From: [Clostridium] colinum
GTDB taxonomy: Bacteria; Bacillota; Clostridia; Lachnospirales; CAG-274
Reading direction: 5' to 3'
Assembly (NCBI RefSeq): GCF_940677205.1
Contig: NZ_OW712331.1
Span: 1,054,001 to 1,118,000, forward strand
DNA length: 64,000 bases
A program made the position numbers and the translations under genes. Shown one piece after another: positions 17,543-25,855 of the stretch (its first letter is position 1; each line of letters starts with the position of its first letter). Below the pieces are notes generated by a model that saw nothing but the letters and a program-made list of their open reading frames with translations, did not search any database and had not been told where the DNA came from.

Positions 17543-17686
17543 TTAATTCATCAAATTTACAAGTTCTGTATATTGTTCTAAAGTTATTCTTTTAAAATTT
17601 AAAAACAAATCAAGTCTTTTTAGCATATCTTCTTTTTCATATTTACCAGATTGAATTATTATTTTTGAACTTTCATATGTACTCAT
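17543..17686 (-). CDS. XkdX-like small phage protein
   Basis: A 47-residue protein starting MSTYESSKIIIQSGKYEKED and ending RITLEQYTELVNLMN. The pattern of a Y/G-rich N-terminus followed by KEDxxxxxxxxxxITxEQY matches XkdX, a short protein found between tail fibre and holin genes in Gram-positive phages. It overlaps no other gene and ends 14 bp before the phi LC3 holin start. Confidence 0.65.
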   Translation of the reverse strand: MSTYESSKIIIQSGKYEKEDMLKRLDLFLNFKRITLEQYTELVNLMN

Positions 17687-17688
17687 TA

Positions 17689-17970
17689 TTAGTTACCGCC
17701 TTTCATTGAGTTTATTTCTTGTAAACAAGTTAAATAATTTAACTCATTTAAAATTTGTGCGTTTGTTTGTGCTTGTGAAGATATTTGAGTTTTAGTGTTT
17801 AATTCTTTAAAAATATCTAGCCATTTTTTTTGATGAATATCATATTTTCTATTGATTAAATTAGGGTCATAATTGTTAATCTTTATTATTCTTGAATTTT
17901 CTTCTAATTCTTCCGATAAACTACCTATTGTGTAACAAAAATTATCTTCATCTAAATATGCGTAATACAT
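17689..17970 (-). CDS. Tail-fibre-associated small protein
   Basis: About 93 residues. Start is set at ATG 17968-17970, seven bases after AAGGAGG. The N-terminus (MYYAYLDEDNFCYTIGSLSEEL) is followed by KKWLDIFKELNTKTQIS, resembling XkdW-type accessory proteins found after tail fibre genes. It may help fibre assembly; that role is inferred from position. Confidence 0.55.
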   Translation of the reverse strand: MYYAYLDEDNFCYTIGSLSEELEENSRIIKINNYDPNLINRKYDIHQKKWLDIFKELNTKTQISSQAQTNAQILNELNYLTCLQEINSMKGGN

Positions 17971-17986
17971 ATTCAATCCTCCTTAT

Positions 17987-18607
17987 TTAATTAAATTCGA
18001 TGACTTGAACGAAATATTTAGTAGGTGTAAAGTCATTACCCCAACCATAAAGACAATTAAATCTTAATGTACTTGCATTATACAAATATGCAATTATTTC
18101 TGTATTATCATTATTTGTTGTATCATTTGACAAACAGTTGGTTAATACTAATGTTTTATTAACATCAACAGAATTAATGGTTATTGATTTAGAGTCCATA
18201 TCTCTTCTATTAGAAAAACTACCGTTAAATACTTGAACTTTTTTAACGCTACTTAAATTATTTAACTTTTTTCCTAAATTACCAACTTGTGTTGATATTT
18301 CTGTTACTTTATTTTGTAAGTCTTGTGTACTAGTGTTAAGCTTCTGTAAGTTTGTTGTGTTGTTATTAATTGCACCTGGTAGCCTGTTTACTCTATCTGA
18401 TATTGCATCAACTTTACTAGATACAGACTTTATATTATTTTCAATATCCATAGGGCTACTTTCGCGAGCAACATTTTCAAGGCTTGATATATTTGCTTTT
18501 TTTTCATCTAAAAGCCTTGTATTATTATTTAATACTTTAATATCTATAGAATCGTCTTCTAATGGATATTCGAGTTTATCTAAATTTGTAAATTTGTTAT
18601 CACTCAT
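17987..18607 (-). CDS. Short tail fibre protein
   Basis: A 206-residue protein. Residues 5-40 (FTNLDKLEYPLEDDSIDIKV) form the particle-binding start common in Firmicute tail fibres. Residues 45-120 are a coiled coil with heptads (VSSKVDAISDRVNRL, LQKLNTSTQDLQNKVTEIS), and a beta-rich tip follows. It probably recognises the host surface. It is short compared with the several hundred residues common for such fibres. Downstream of the YmfQ-like gene by 11 bp. Confidence 0.7.
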   Translation of the reverse strand: MSDNKFTNLDKLEYPLEDDSIDIKVLNNNTRLLDEKKANISSLENVARESSPMDIENNIKSVSSKVDAISDRVNRLPGAINNNTTNLQKLNTSTQDLQNKVTEISTQVGNLGKKLNNLSSVKKVQVFNGSFSNRRDMDSKSITINSVDVNKTLVLTNCLSNDTTNNDNTEIIAYLYNASTLRFNCLYGWGNDFTPTKYFVQVIEFN

Positions 18608-18618
18608 TTGCTTACCTC

Positions 18619-19164
18619 CTATATTAATTTTTCACTTTCTCGTACCTCTTTCCAAGTTTTACTTGATATACTTTTCCAAGTTAAAGAGCTTAAATCTCCC
18701 CAAGTTCTATACTTAAAAATATAATCAACTCCTAAATGTGCTGGTTTAATATCTTCAATACTTTTTATTAAACTACCTATATCCTTAGGTTTGCCTATTT
18801 TATTAGTAAAATCTATTATTATAGTTCCGTTAAATCGTACTTTTACAAGATTGTCTGTATAAGCCTTAACAGTATCTTGTATAAGCTCTAAAGTTAGTTT
18901 ACCTGCTCCTCTCCATTTAGCACTTATTATAGCTTTTCTTTCTTCAATTAACTTATCTTCTACATATTCTATATTCAATTCTTTTTCAAATATATTTAGG
19001 CCCCAAGTAGATGTATCCAAAAATATATTGCTTTTTATATCATCTATTTTTATTTCTATATTTTCTATTTCTGTTTGGCTTATTCTAGCTATATGCTTTG
19101 TAATATCATCATTTATAAATATTTTATTTATAAAATTAATAACTCTATTATTCAATAAAATCAA
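18619..19164 (-). CDS. YmfQ/XkdU-like baseplate protein (DUF2313)
   Basis: A 181-residue protein following the baseplate J gene, with the YmfQ-type pattern (SNIFLDTSTWGLNIFEKELNI, ERKAIISAKWRGAGKLTLEL, PAHLGVDYIFKYRTWGDL). These proteins join the baseplate to the tail fibres. Its start overlaps baseplate J by 17 bp; a TTG codon is the likely initiator, since no ATG lies near. Confidence 0.82.
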   Translation of the reverse strand: MILLNNRVINFINKIFINDDITKHIARISQTEIENIEIKIDDIKSNIFLDTSTWGLNIFEKELNIEYVEDKLIEERKAIISAKWRGAGKLTLELIQDTVKAYTDNLVKVRFNGTIIIDFTNKIGKPKDIGSLIKSIEDIKPAHLGVDYIFKYRTWGDLSSLTWKSISSKTWKEVRESEKLI

Positions 19165-20215
19165 CTCTTTCTAATGTAAAAACCTCTTCTTGATTACATT
19201 CTATATTAGATGTTTGATTATTTATTTTTAAATCTGTATAGTCAATAACACCTTCTACATCTAAAATTTTAGACCCTACAATAGCATAACTTAATACATC
19301 TTTTTTAAATGCTATTTCTTTTAAATATAAAGTTATATTTTCGATTATTCTTTTCTTTAATTGTTCTTTATCATAGTTTCTGCTAAATACAGCTTTAACT
19401 GATATAGATATAGTTTTAGGAGTGGCACTAACTACTGTACAAAATGCTCCAATAGGTGCTTGCCCTCTTCCTTCTCCTGTTATGTTAGGGTCTATATATT
19501 CTTGTACCTTTTTCACAAGATTTTCATCGGCAGGTAACCTATCATTATCTACAATAATAACTTTAACAGTAGTATGTCCATTCCAAAGTGGTATTACTTT
19601 AGCATCTCCTACACCTTCAACCTCTTTAGCCCACCTTTTATAGTGATATATGTTGCCACTTGTAGCAGGCTCTCTTAATCTTTCAAAATATCTATTTTTT
19701 AAATCTATGTCTATTTCCTCATCATAACCTCCCTCTGTTTCTGTTTCGTTATTACAAGAGTTAATACCTGCAATTGTAACAGGCATTTTTTTAATACTAT
19801 TAATAGGAACATTACCTATTTTACCAGCTGTAACACATCTTATATTAACATTACCCATATCTATTATGTTTTTTTGTTCTATTGCCTCAAAACGAATAAG
19901 CCCTTCTGTTTCAAATATATCTCCAATATTAATAGTCCCATTACCTTTTACAGTAACAACACCTTGAGAATATGTAGCCTTTTTTCTTTCTATACCTGTA
20001 CGTTGTGTAATAAACCTTTCAAGCTCTGTACCTGTTAAGTTATTTATATCTAACTTACTAGATACAATAGTTAAACTTTTTAAAGTATCACACATTCTAA
20101 TGGATATAGCTTTTAGAATATCCCACAAAAAATATCCTTTTCTTTTTTCATAAGTATCTGGTATTCCCTGTAAAATCTCTTCTAAAATTTCATTAGATTT
20201 TTTATTAAAATTCAA
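19148..20215 (-). CDS. Baseplate J-like protein (XkdT)
   Basis: A 355-residue protein with baseplate J features: LTGTELERFITQRTGIERKKA, then GNVPINSIKKMPVTIAGINS, GGYDEEIDIDLKNRYFERLREP and the GNIYHYKRWAKEVEGVGDAKV motif. It forms the wedges of the contractile baseplate. TTG start behind GAGGTGG. It overlaps the XkdS-like gene by 11 bp, showing translational coupling. Confidence 0.92.
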   Translation of the reverse strand: MNFNKKSNEILEEILQGIPDTYEKRKGYFLWDILKAISIRMCDTLKSLTIVSSKLDINNLTGTELERFITQRTGIERKKATYSQGVVTVKGNGTINIGDIFETEGLIRFEAIEQKNIIDMGNVNIRCVTAGKIGNVPINSIKKMPVTIAGINSCNNETETEGGYDEEIDIDLKNRYFERLREPATSGNIYHYKRWAKEVEGVGDAKVIPLWNGHTTVKVIIVDNDRLPADENLVKKVQEYIDPNITGEGRGQAPIGAFCTVVSATPKTISISVKAVFSRNYDKEQLKKRIIENITLYLKEIAFKKDVLSYAIVGSKILDVEGVIDYTDLKINNQTSNIECNQEEVFTLERVDFIE

Positions 20216-20657
20216 GTTCTACCACCTCATTAATATTTAAAATTTCATGATTATGTAAAAAACAAGTAAAAGTTATATTTAAAAATGTATTTTCAAACTC
20301 AAATTTAAAATTATCTACATCTTTTATAAAAGGGTGGTTTAAAAGTTGTTCTGTTATCTCCCTTTTAGTTTCAGACAATATAAACCCTTTATGATAAACT
20401 TTATTTCCAATATAATTATGTATAGATAACCCAAAGTTTTCATCATCATCTATTGTATATACTTTAAAAGTATTTATTTTTGTCCTTAAAATGACTTGTA
20501 TAAATTGCCTTATATTTTCTTGAAAATCACACTCTACAAATTTTCCGTCTATAATAATATGTCTTCCTTTTTGAAAGTCAAATTTAAAGCATTTACCTAA
20601 AGTAATAGGCTTACTATCTTCTATTTCCATAATATTATAATTTATTTTAGGAAACAT
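20205..20657 (-). CDS. XkdS-like baseplate protein (DUF2634)
   Basis: A 150-residue protein placed between XkdR-like and XkdT-like genes. Features such as GKCFKFDFQKGRHIIIDGKF, FIQVILRTKINTFKVY and NFGLSIHNYIGNKV match the DUF2634/GPW-gp25-type baseplate component. ATG start with AAAGGAGTGATTAT upstream. Confidence 0.82.
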   Translation of the reverse strand: MFPKINYNIMEIEDSKPITLGKCFKFDFQKGRHIIIDGKFVECDFQENIRQFIQVILRTKINTFKVYTIDDDENFGLSIHNYIGNKVYHKGFILSETKREITEQLLNHPFIKDVDNFKFEFENTFLNITFTCFLHNHEILNINEVVELEF

Positions 20658-20661
20658 ATAA

Positions 20662-20940
20662 TCACTCCTTTAAAGGTAAAAATTCTTTAAAATATCCAAG
20701 TATAATAAGTTCTTGATTATTTTCTGTCATAGTAACTATTACTTTTTTACCTATATCTTCTATAGTAAACTTTTGTATTAAAGAATAAAACTTGTCTTTT
20801 TGTATAGTACCATCTAATATACTAACTTTTACATAGTCTTTTTCTTCTATAACTTCAACTATTTCACCTATAACTACACCTATTTTACTAGGATTATTAC
20901 GTTCTTTAAATAAATTTGCTATGTAGTTAATATCACTCAT
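20662..20940 (-). CDS. XkdR-like protein (DUF2577)
   Basis: A 92-residue protein of the tail module with an OB-like centre (PSKIGVVIGEIVEVIEEKDYVKVSI, KKVIVTMTENNQELIILG). Position between XkdQ and XkdS agrees with DUF2577 proteins, which sit under the baseplate hub. It begins one base after the preceding gene ends. Confidence 0.75.
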   Translation of the reverse strand: MSDINYIANLFKERNNPSKIGVVIGEIVEVIEEKDYVKVSILDGTIQKDKFYSLIQKFTIEDIGKKVIVTMTENNQELIILGYFKEFLPLKE

Positions 20941-20941
20941 A

Positions 20942-21922
20942 TTAAAGCCTTTCTAGTTCAATATTTGTTTTATGTATACCACTTTCAATAGTATGATTAC
21001 TTGATATAATATTAAATTTACCATTAATATTTATCTCTTTATTATTAATATTTAATACTCTACCTGCTTTTATAGTTATATCTCCTAAAAGCTCTAAAGA
21101 TAAGGTTTCTTTAATTTTATTTAGCTCTTTTAACCTGTTATTAGCTATATTTGTAGCTTGATTTTTATCTTTTTGGTCCACACTTTCAATATGATGTAAT
21201 AGCCCATATTTTTCTATATTTTTATTATCCTCTTTTGTAGCTATAACTCTTGCCTCTTTTTCATTTTGAGTAATTATAGTTACTTTATTTTTTAAATTTG
21301 CTATGCTATAACCTTTAGAAAAGTTTTGTCCTATTTCATCTAATACCTTTATACTTGCTACATTTACTGCCATTTTATAAGTTGGGTTTATAATTTTTGT
21401 ACCTCTTTCAAATATATATAGCTTATCTTTTAAAACTTCTTTATAATATATTTTTCCTGTTTCTTTACTACATTGTTGTAGTATATCATCTATTATTTCT
21501 GCTATTGTATTTTCAAAATAAATATGATTTATATTAGTATTTAAAGTAGGAATTTCTCCTACATTTATACCTTGTTCACTACATATACTAGATATAGCTA
21601 TTCTACCATTTATATTATTAAATTGTTTTATTACCTTTGATTTATTAAGATAAAAAGCAAAGTCAAAAGCGGTAAAACTTTCTTCAAATATGCCATTAAT
21701 ATTTTTATCAGTAATAATGCCTTGAAATAATGTTTTACCATTTTTACATAATAAAATTTTATCTCCACAGTCTATGAAAAATTTAATATATGCATTGTCT
21801 TTAGGTATAGAAAAATCTAATTGTACACCTAAAGTGTCAATACTATCACACCAAGTTATATTACCTACAAAGTCAGATATATTTATTTTTTCACTATTTT
21901 TTAATATAAAAAATGTAAAAAT
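20942..21922 (-). CDS. XkdQ-like tail hub protein, starting at ATT
   Basis: About 327 residues. The frame is open from just after a stop overlapping the upstream gene, and the coding pattern is convincing throughout (NISDFVGNITWCDSIDTLGV near the start, GDKILLCKNGKTLFQGII, then the gpD-like middle). Yet the first in-frame ATG/GTG/TTG is at 21371-21373, about 184 codons in. Two ATT codons (21923-21925, 21920-21922) follow AGGTGG and are the only sensible starts. XkdQ forms the hub that links tape measure and baseplate. Position between XkdP and XkdR agrees. Confidence 0.8.
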   Translation of the reverse strand: MFTFFILKNSEKINISDFVGNITWCDSIDTLGVQLDFSIPKDNAYIKFFIDCGDKILLCKNGKTLFQGIITDKNINGIFEESFTAFDFAFYLNKSKVIKQFNNINGRIAISSICSEQGINVGEIPTLNTNINHIYFENTIAEIIDDILQQCSKETGKIYYKEVLKDKLYIFERGTKIINPTYKMAVNVASIKVLDEIGQNFSKGYSIANLKNKVTIITQNEKEARVIATKEDNKNIEKYGLLHHIESVDQKDKNQATNIANNRLKELNKIKETLSLELLGDITIKAGRVLNINNKEININGKFNIISSNHTIESGIHKTNIELERL

Positions 21923-21930
21923 AATACCAC

Positions 21931-22353
21931 CTACTTTTTAATTTTAGGAAATCTATATTCTTTTAAATCTAAAGAATACTGTATATCTCCTACTTTATCT
22001 ACATAACAATTAAAACTTTCTACAGTATAAGCCATATTTGATATTTCTATGTTGTCATTATCAAGTAATATCATACGTATAGGCATTTTATTACTAGCAT
22101 ACTTATTAAAAAATGCTACATATATCCAACCGTCTTCTTTTGCTTTAGGCCTAATAAACCTATATTTTTTAGTAGGGAAAAAACAAGAAAAAGACACTGT
22201 TCTAAGTGCTTTAATGCCTATTAAATTTAATTCTCCATTAATGCTTTCAAATGTAGAGTTTTTATAACTTTGTGATAGTTCTGGCATATTCTCAGGTATT
22301 ATAGGCAATGTTAATACTTGTTCATTATTGTTTGCACTAAATATAATATCCAT
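21931..22353 (-). CDS. XkdP-like protein without LysM domain
   Basis: About 140 residues; the start is set at ATG 22351-22353 (eight bases after AAAGG) and not at the upstream codons. It has the N-terminal XkdP pattern (LPIIPENMPELSQSYKNSTFESING, LRTVSFSCFFPTKKYRFIRP). PBSX XkdP continues into a LysM wall-binding domain; here the protein ends after the first domain. The stop overlaps the leader of the XkdQ-like gene. Confidence 0.78.
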   Translation of the reverse strand: MDIIFSANNNEQVLTLPIIPENMPELSQSYKNSTFESINGELNLIGIKALRTVSFSCFFPTKKYRFIRPKAKEDGWIYVAFFNKYASNKMPIRMILLDNDNIEISNMAYTVESFNCYVDKVGDIQYSLDLKEYRFPKIKK

Positions 22354-22371
22354 AAAACCAACCTTTCCAAT

Positions 22372-22402
22372 AAAAAAGTACACATTAAAGTGTACTTTTT
22401 TT
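22372..22402. terminator. Bidirectional terminator between Cys-rich gene and xkdP
   Basis: AAAAAGTACAC pairs with GTGTACTTTTT around ATTAAA, with A and T runs on both sides. It overlaps the end of the Cys-rich gene, suggesting that gene is an independent transcription unit inserted in the tail operon. Confidence 0.75.
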
Positions 22403-22669
22403 GTTTATGTATGAAATATAAAATTTTTTATTATCTTTTTCTGAACAGTTTTCACAAATATCTGTTTCTCTTTTATAATAACATATTGAACATCTTCTTC
22501 TTCTTTCTATAGGCCTAAAACCCATAATTTTTTCTCGTTCACAAATTGAATGTACAGAATAACAAGATTTACAACTTCTAAACATATTTCTATTCCAACA
22601 TTTAAACTTTGAACCTTTAACTTTTTCACGCTTTTCTACATCTATTGCTTCTTCTATAGGTATAGCCAT
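22385..22669 (-). CDS. Cysteine-rich putative zinc-binding protein
   Basis: A 94-residue basic protein with CKSC, CSIC and CENC pairs spaced like zinc ribbons, within RSCKSCYSVHSICEREK and RRRRCSICYYKRETDICENC. ATG start behind AAGGAGA. I do not recognise the family. It is inserted between the tape measure and XkdP-like genes, where tail phages normally have nothing, and is followed by its own terminator, so it is a moron. DNA or RNA binding is suggested by the basic cysteine pattern only. Confidence 0.6.
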   Translation of the reverse strand: MAIPIEEAIDVEKREKVKGSKFKCWNRNMFRSCKSCYSVHSICEREKIMGFRPIERRRRCSICYYKRETDICENCSEKDNKKFYISYINKKSTL

Positions 22670-22708
22670 AAATTAAATCTCCTTATAAATTATTTTAATT
22701 TAATAATA

Positions 22709-22768
22709 TTGACAGTATAAAAAATAGAACAACCTAAAGGTCTGCCAACTTTTTTAGGTTGTTTTTTT
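22709..22768 (+). ncRNA. Degraded or short antitoxin RNA of module 2
   Basis: TTGACAGTATAA (from 22709) matches the start of the module 3 antitoxin promoter, but the expected -10 17 bases on is missing. A perfect hairpin follows (ACAACCTAAA, then TTTAGGTTGT, 22730-22762) with a T run. The toxin transcript on the other strand uses the same hairpin as terminator. The antitoxin may be shortened or lost. Confidence 0.4.
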
Positions 22769-22772
22769 GTTA

Positions 22773-22850
22773 TTAATATACTACTACTGTATTATTTATA
22801 ACAAGTAATGCTATTATACTAATAAAAAGTAAAACTCTAATTATTTTCAT
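22773..22850 (-). CDS. Small hydrophobic peptide, possible type I toxin 2
   Basis: A 25-residue peptide starting MKIIRVLLFISIIALLVI, with a single membrane helix. It has a strong AGGGGGTGATGCT leader like the two TxpA-like toxins, the same spacing and the same terminator arrangement, but it lacks the MSxYE start and the Lys end. AACAACCT occurs as a direct repeat at about 22730 and 22904, which gives the two opposing RNAs complementary patches. It may be a divergent or worn toxin. Confidence 0.55.
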   Translation of the reverse strand: MKIIRVLLFISIIALLVINNTVVVY

Positions 22851-22960
22851 AGCATCACCCCCTTATGTTATGACAATTATAAATAATTGCATATTTAAGA
22901 GGCAACAACCTACTACAGTTACTCCGACACAAAGTGTCAAAATAATTCTATCATAAATAT

Positions 22961-25122
22961 TTAAATATTTTCAATAGCTAATTTTAATTTATGTGAAAAA
23001 GCACTTATAATCTCATCAACATTATTAGGATTATATACATTTACCGTAATATTTATATTATTGTTAGTTTTATCCAATAGTTTTTGAGATTTATCAGCAG
23101 GTATAACCTTACTACCATTAGGAAGGTTAACGATTTCTCCTCTCCCACCTTCATTAATCATAGCAGGTCCGCCTCTATGATAACTTGTACCCGTTGCATA
23201 GTTTGGCATATTAACAGGTATAGTAGGTATATTAAAGCTATATGTATTACCTCCTATAATCGGCACCCAGTCAGGTACATTTATTTTCAAACTATTAACT
23301 TTTTCTATAACCCAGTTTATTCCTTTTGCAAAAAAATTAAATGGTGCTAAAAATATACCTTTTATTGTGTCAAATACACCTTCTGCTATGCTTTTTAAAC
23401 CATTAAGAGCTTGCTCCCAATTACCTGTAAAAACACCTGTAAAAAAGTCTATAATACCACCAAAAATGGACTTAATACCTTCTACAACGGTGTTAATTCT
23501 ATTTAATGTCATATCTATAAAGCCAACGATAATATCAAATACAGCACTTATAATTGTTTTAATTTTATCTAAAATACTTTTTATAGCTGTTATTATAGCT
23601 GATACTAATATTTTTATAACTTCATAAACTGTACTAAATACCTTTTTTGTAGTTTCTCCTATAAAAATAAGCATATTTGCTACATTAGGATATTTTTGTT
23701 TAATTATATTCCACCATTCTAAACATTTAGCTTTTATTTTATCAAAATGTAAAATAAGTAGAACAATAGCGCCTACAATAAGTCCTATAACAAGTACCCA
23801 AGGGTTAGTCCAAGCAGTTTTATTAAAAATTTTAGCAACAGTATTTAATATAACTTGTTTTTTAGCTAACAAGCTTACTGCTATTTCTGTTATATTAGAT
23901 ACTATGCCCCAAGTTTTAACCCCTGCTATTACACCAGCAATAATAGGTAATATCCACTTTAGATTATCTATAAAGCCTAAAACAAGGTTGATAGCAGTTG
24001 GGACAAAATCTATTACATTTTTAAATATATTGCCTAGCTTTTCTTTTAAATTGTCAATAGTACCATCTGCGTTCCACTCTGCAAATTTTTGTTTGATAAT
24101 ATCTATTAAACCCCCAACATATTCAAAAACACCTTTTGCCCTAGCTAAAAAGCTATCAAATTTAGCCGATATTTTTTCAATAGTACCGTCTTGTTGCCAC
24201 TCTACCATTTTATTGGCGACTTTTTCTATTATCCCCCTAAAACTATCAAGCAACGAACCAGAACGAACCATACCGTCATCGGTTACACCAACTATTTTAG
24301 CCATGGAGTTTTTAAATACTCCTGTAACAGTAGACCACATACCCTTTGTAGTTTTAGAAAGGCTTTCTGCTCCACCTTTGTATCGTTTTTCCATTTCGGT
24401 AAATAAAAGCTCTGTTAGAGCAAGTTGGTCTATTACTTGACCTTGATTATTAAAGACTTTCCCAGATGTATCTAAATCTTCTAAAGTCTTTTTAGATAGT
24501 CCAAATTCTTTTAGCCTTTCAAACTCTCCACTAGCTACTGCATCAATAACTGCCTCAACTGCCTGTATCATATCTTTAGATGTAGCCCCTGCCATATCTG
24601 CCGTTATAGAAAGCCATTTTTGAGCCGATAAGCCTATACTTTCAAATTTAGCAGTAGCCTCTATTATCTGTCCTGTCTCAAATGGTGTTTTATTGGCAAA
24701 AGAAATTGCATCACGCATTAGCTGGCTAGCTTTTTGCGTGTCTTTTGTAGCAGTAATTAACTGTACTTTGTAGGTTTCATAGTCCATACCTTCAAAGATA
24801 CCTGCACCTAAGCTAGCCACACCCAAAGTACCACCCAAAAAGCTAAACTTTTTTAACATATCCATACCTTTTTGTAAACCACGATAAGATATGCTAGCTA
24901 AAGATTTTGTTATATCTCTTGCTAACTGTTTAAAGTTATTTTTAATTCGTTTTAAATCTTTAGCTATACTGTTTTCAGTCTTTTTAACTATTTTAGCAAA
25001 TTGTTCTTGTTTCTTTTTAGTACCTTGAGTAAATTTTACAACAGTTTTTTTGCGTCATTTAAAGGTTTAGAAAAGTTATCTTTTAATCTTAAAACTGTTT
25101 GTATAACCTTGCTTTTAGCCAT
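22961..25122 (-). pseudogene. Tail tape measure protein, frameshifted near the start
   Basis: The long frame (22961-24865, 634 residues) has tape measure features: TKDTQKASQLMRDAISFANK, LSITADMAGATSKDM, coiled repeats, a hydrophobic middle and a YATGTSYHRGGPAMINEGG tail. Its true N-terminus lies upstream: ATG at 25120-25122 behind AAGGGGG gives MAKSKVIQTVLRLKDNFSK, then a stop soon after a run of seven A's (25045-25051 on plus). A -1 shift there continues into TKKKQEQFAKIVKKT and the long frame. With eight A's the frame would be intact. Mutation, base-calling error or slippage are all possible. The family sets tail length. Confidence 0.85.
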
Positions 25123-25146
25123 AAAATACCCCCTTTCTTATATTAT

Positions 25147-25262
25147 TTTTTTGGGGTGCAAATTTTAATCACTAATTTAGAGCAAGAACCCCTATTTGAA
25201 CCCGCGTTAAAGCCTTTGGCTTTAAGCCGTGCAATGTGGAGTTGCACCCTAATGTGAACCCC
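25147..25262. other. GC-rich structured block in the tail operon, unexplained
   Basis: About 115 bp with much higher GC than its neighbours, between the tail chaperone and tape measure genes. It contains TTAAAGCCTTTGGCTTTAA (25207-25225, perfect 8-bp stem), GTGCAA/TTGCAC (25229-25247) and a longer-range pairing of GGGGTGCAA (25153-25161) with TTGCACCC (25242-25249), so two exclusive folds are possible. GAACCC occurs three times (about 25186, 25199 and 25256). A 34-codon ATG frame exists but lacks a ribosome binding site. Function unknown. Confidence 0.6.
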
Positions 25263-25282
25263 ACTATTCCTGCCATAATATA

Positions 25283-25456
25283 TTATGTTTTATCTGCACC
25301 CCATTTTTGAGCCTCAAGCTCAAGTTCTCTTGCCATAGTTTCTTGAAAAAAGATTTTTTCTGTGTAAGATAAATTTAACAAATAATCTAACTGATGGCCT
25401 CTAGCAATAAAATAACTGTACATTGCAAATTCGCCATCAGTTTTTATTAGTTTTTT
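25283..25456 (-). other. -1 frameshift extension of the tail assembly chaperone
   Basis: The slippery heptamer A_AAA_AAC (plus 25450-25456) sits directly before the chaperone stop codon. A -1 shift gives LIKTDGEFAMYSYFIARG and continues to WGADKT before a stop at 25283, adding about 56 residues. This is the gpG/gpGT arrangement of tailed phages. Confidence 0.85.
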
Positions 25457-25845
25457 ATTTCATCATTAACAGGTGTTTGATTTTCATCTGTCATACCGTG
25501 TAATTCCATAATATGAGTTGCTATTTTTTCTATTTCATCAAATGAAAACAATTCTCCAACAACCTCATAAGGTGTAGGCACATTTAACTGACTTTTTAAA
25601 TCTTCTTTTTGTAATATAGGAACACTTTTATAAATAAGTTCACACATCATATCATAGTTTGATGTTATACCGCCTTGTTTAACATCATATTTGTCCATTA
25701 TTTCAAATACTTTTCTAGTTTTTATCTTAACTATTTCTATGCTACTATCAAGGCTATCTACATCTAGTGTAGATAGCCCCATTTTGTCTTGTTTGCCCTT
25801 TCTATCTAATAAATTTTCAAGTGTTAATTTTTTTAATTTTCCCAT
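25447..25845 (-). CDS. Tail assembly chaperone (XkdN-like)
   Basis: A 132-residue protein following the tail tube gene and preceding the tape measure, the normal position of gpG-like chaperones. It reads MGKLKKLTLENLLDRKGKQD, then KVFEIMDKYDVKQGG and YEVVGELFSFDEIEKIATH. It binds the tape measure during tail assembly and is usually made in two forms by -1 frameshifting; the slippery A_AAA_AAC at its stop and the long -1 frame agree. ATG start behind AGGAGG. Confidence 0.88.
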   Translation of the reverse strand: MGKLKKLTLENLLDRKGKQDKMGLSTLDVDSLDSSIEIVKIKTRKVFEIMDKYDVKQGGITSNYDMMCELIYKSVPILQKEDLKSQLNVPTPYEVVGELFSFDEIEKIATHIMELHGMTDENQTPVNDEIKN

Positions 25846-25855
25846 ATTATACCTC

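Noticed and set aside
23904-24440. Plus-strand frame of 178 codons in the tape measure region
   Set aside because: Mirror frame of the tape measure gene, whose protein pattern is clear; no start signal.
25186-25230. tRNA-like GGGTTCAAAT motif in the GC-rich block
   Set aside because: It resembles a T-loop but no acceptor stem, D-arm or anticodon arm can be formed.
25160-25265. 34-codon ATG frame in the GC-rich block
   Set aside because: No ribosome binding site and no link to neighbours; the block is better explained by paired structure.
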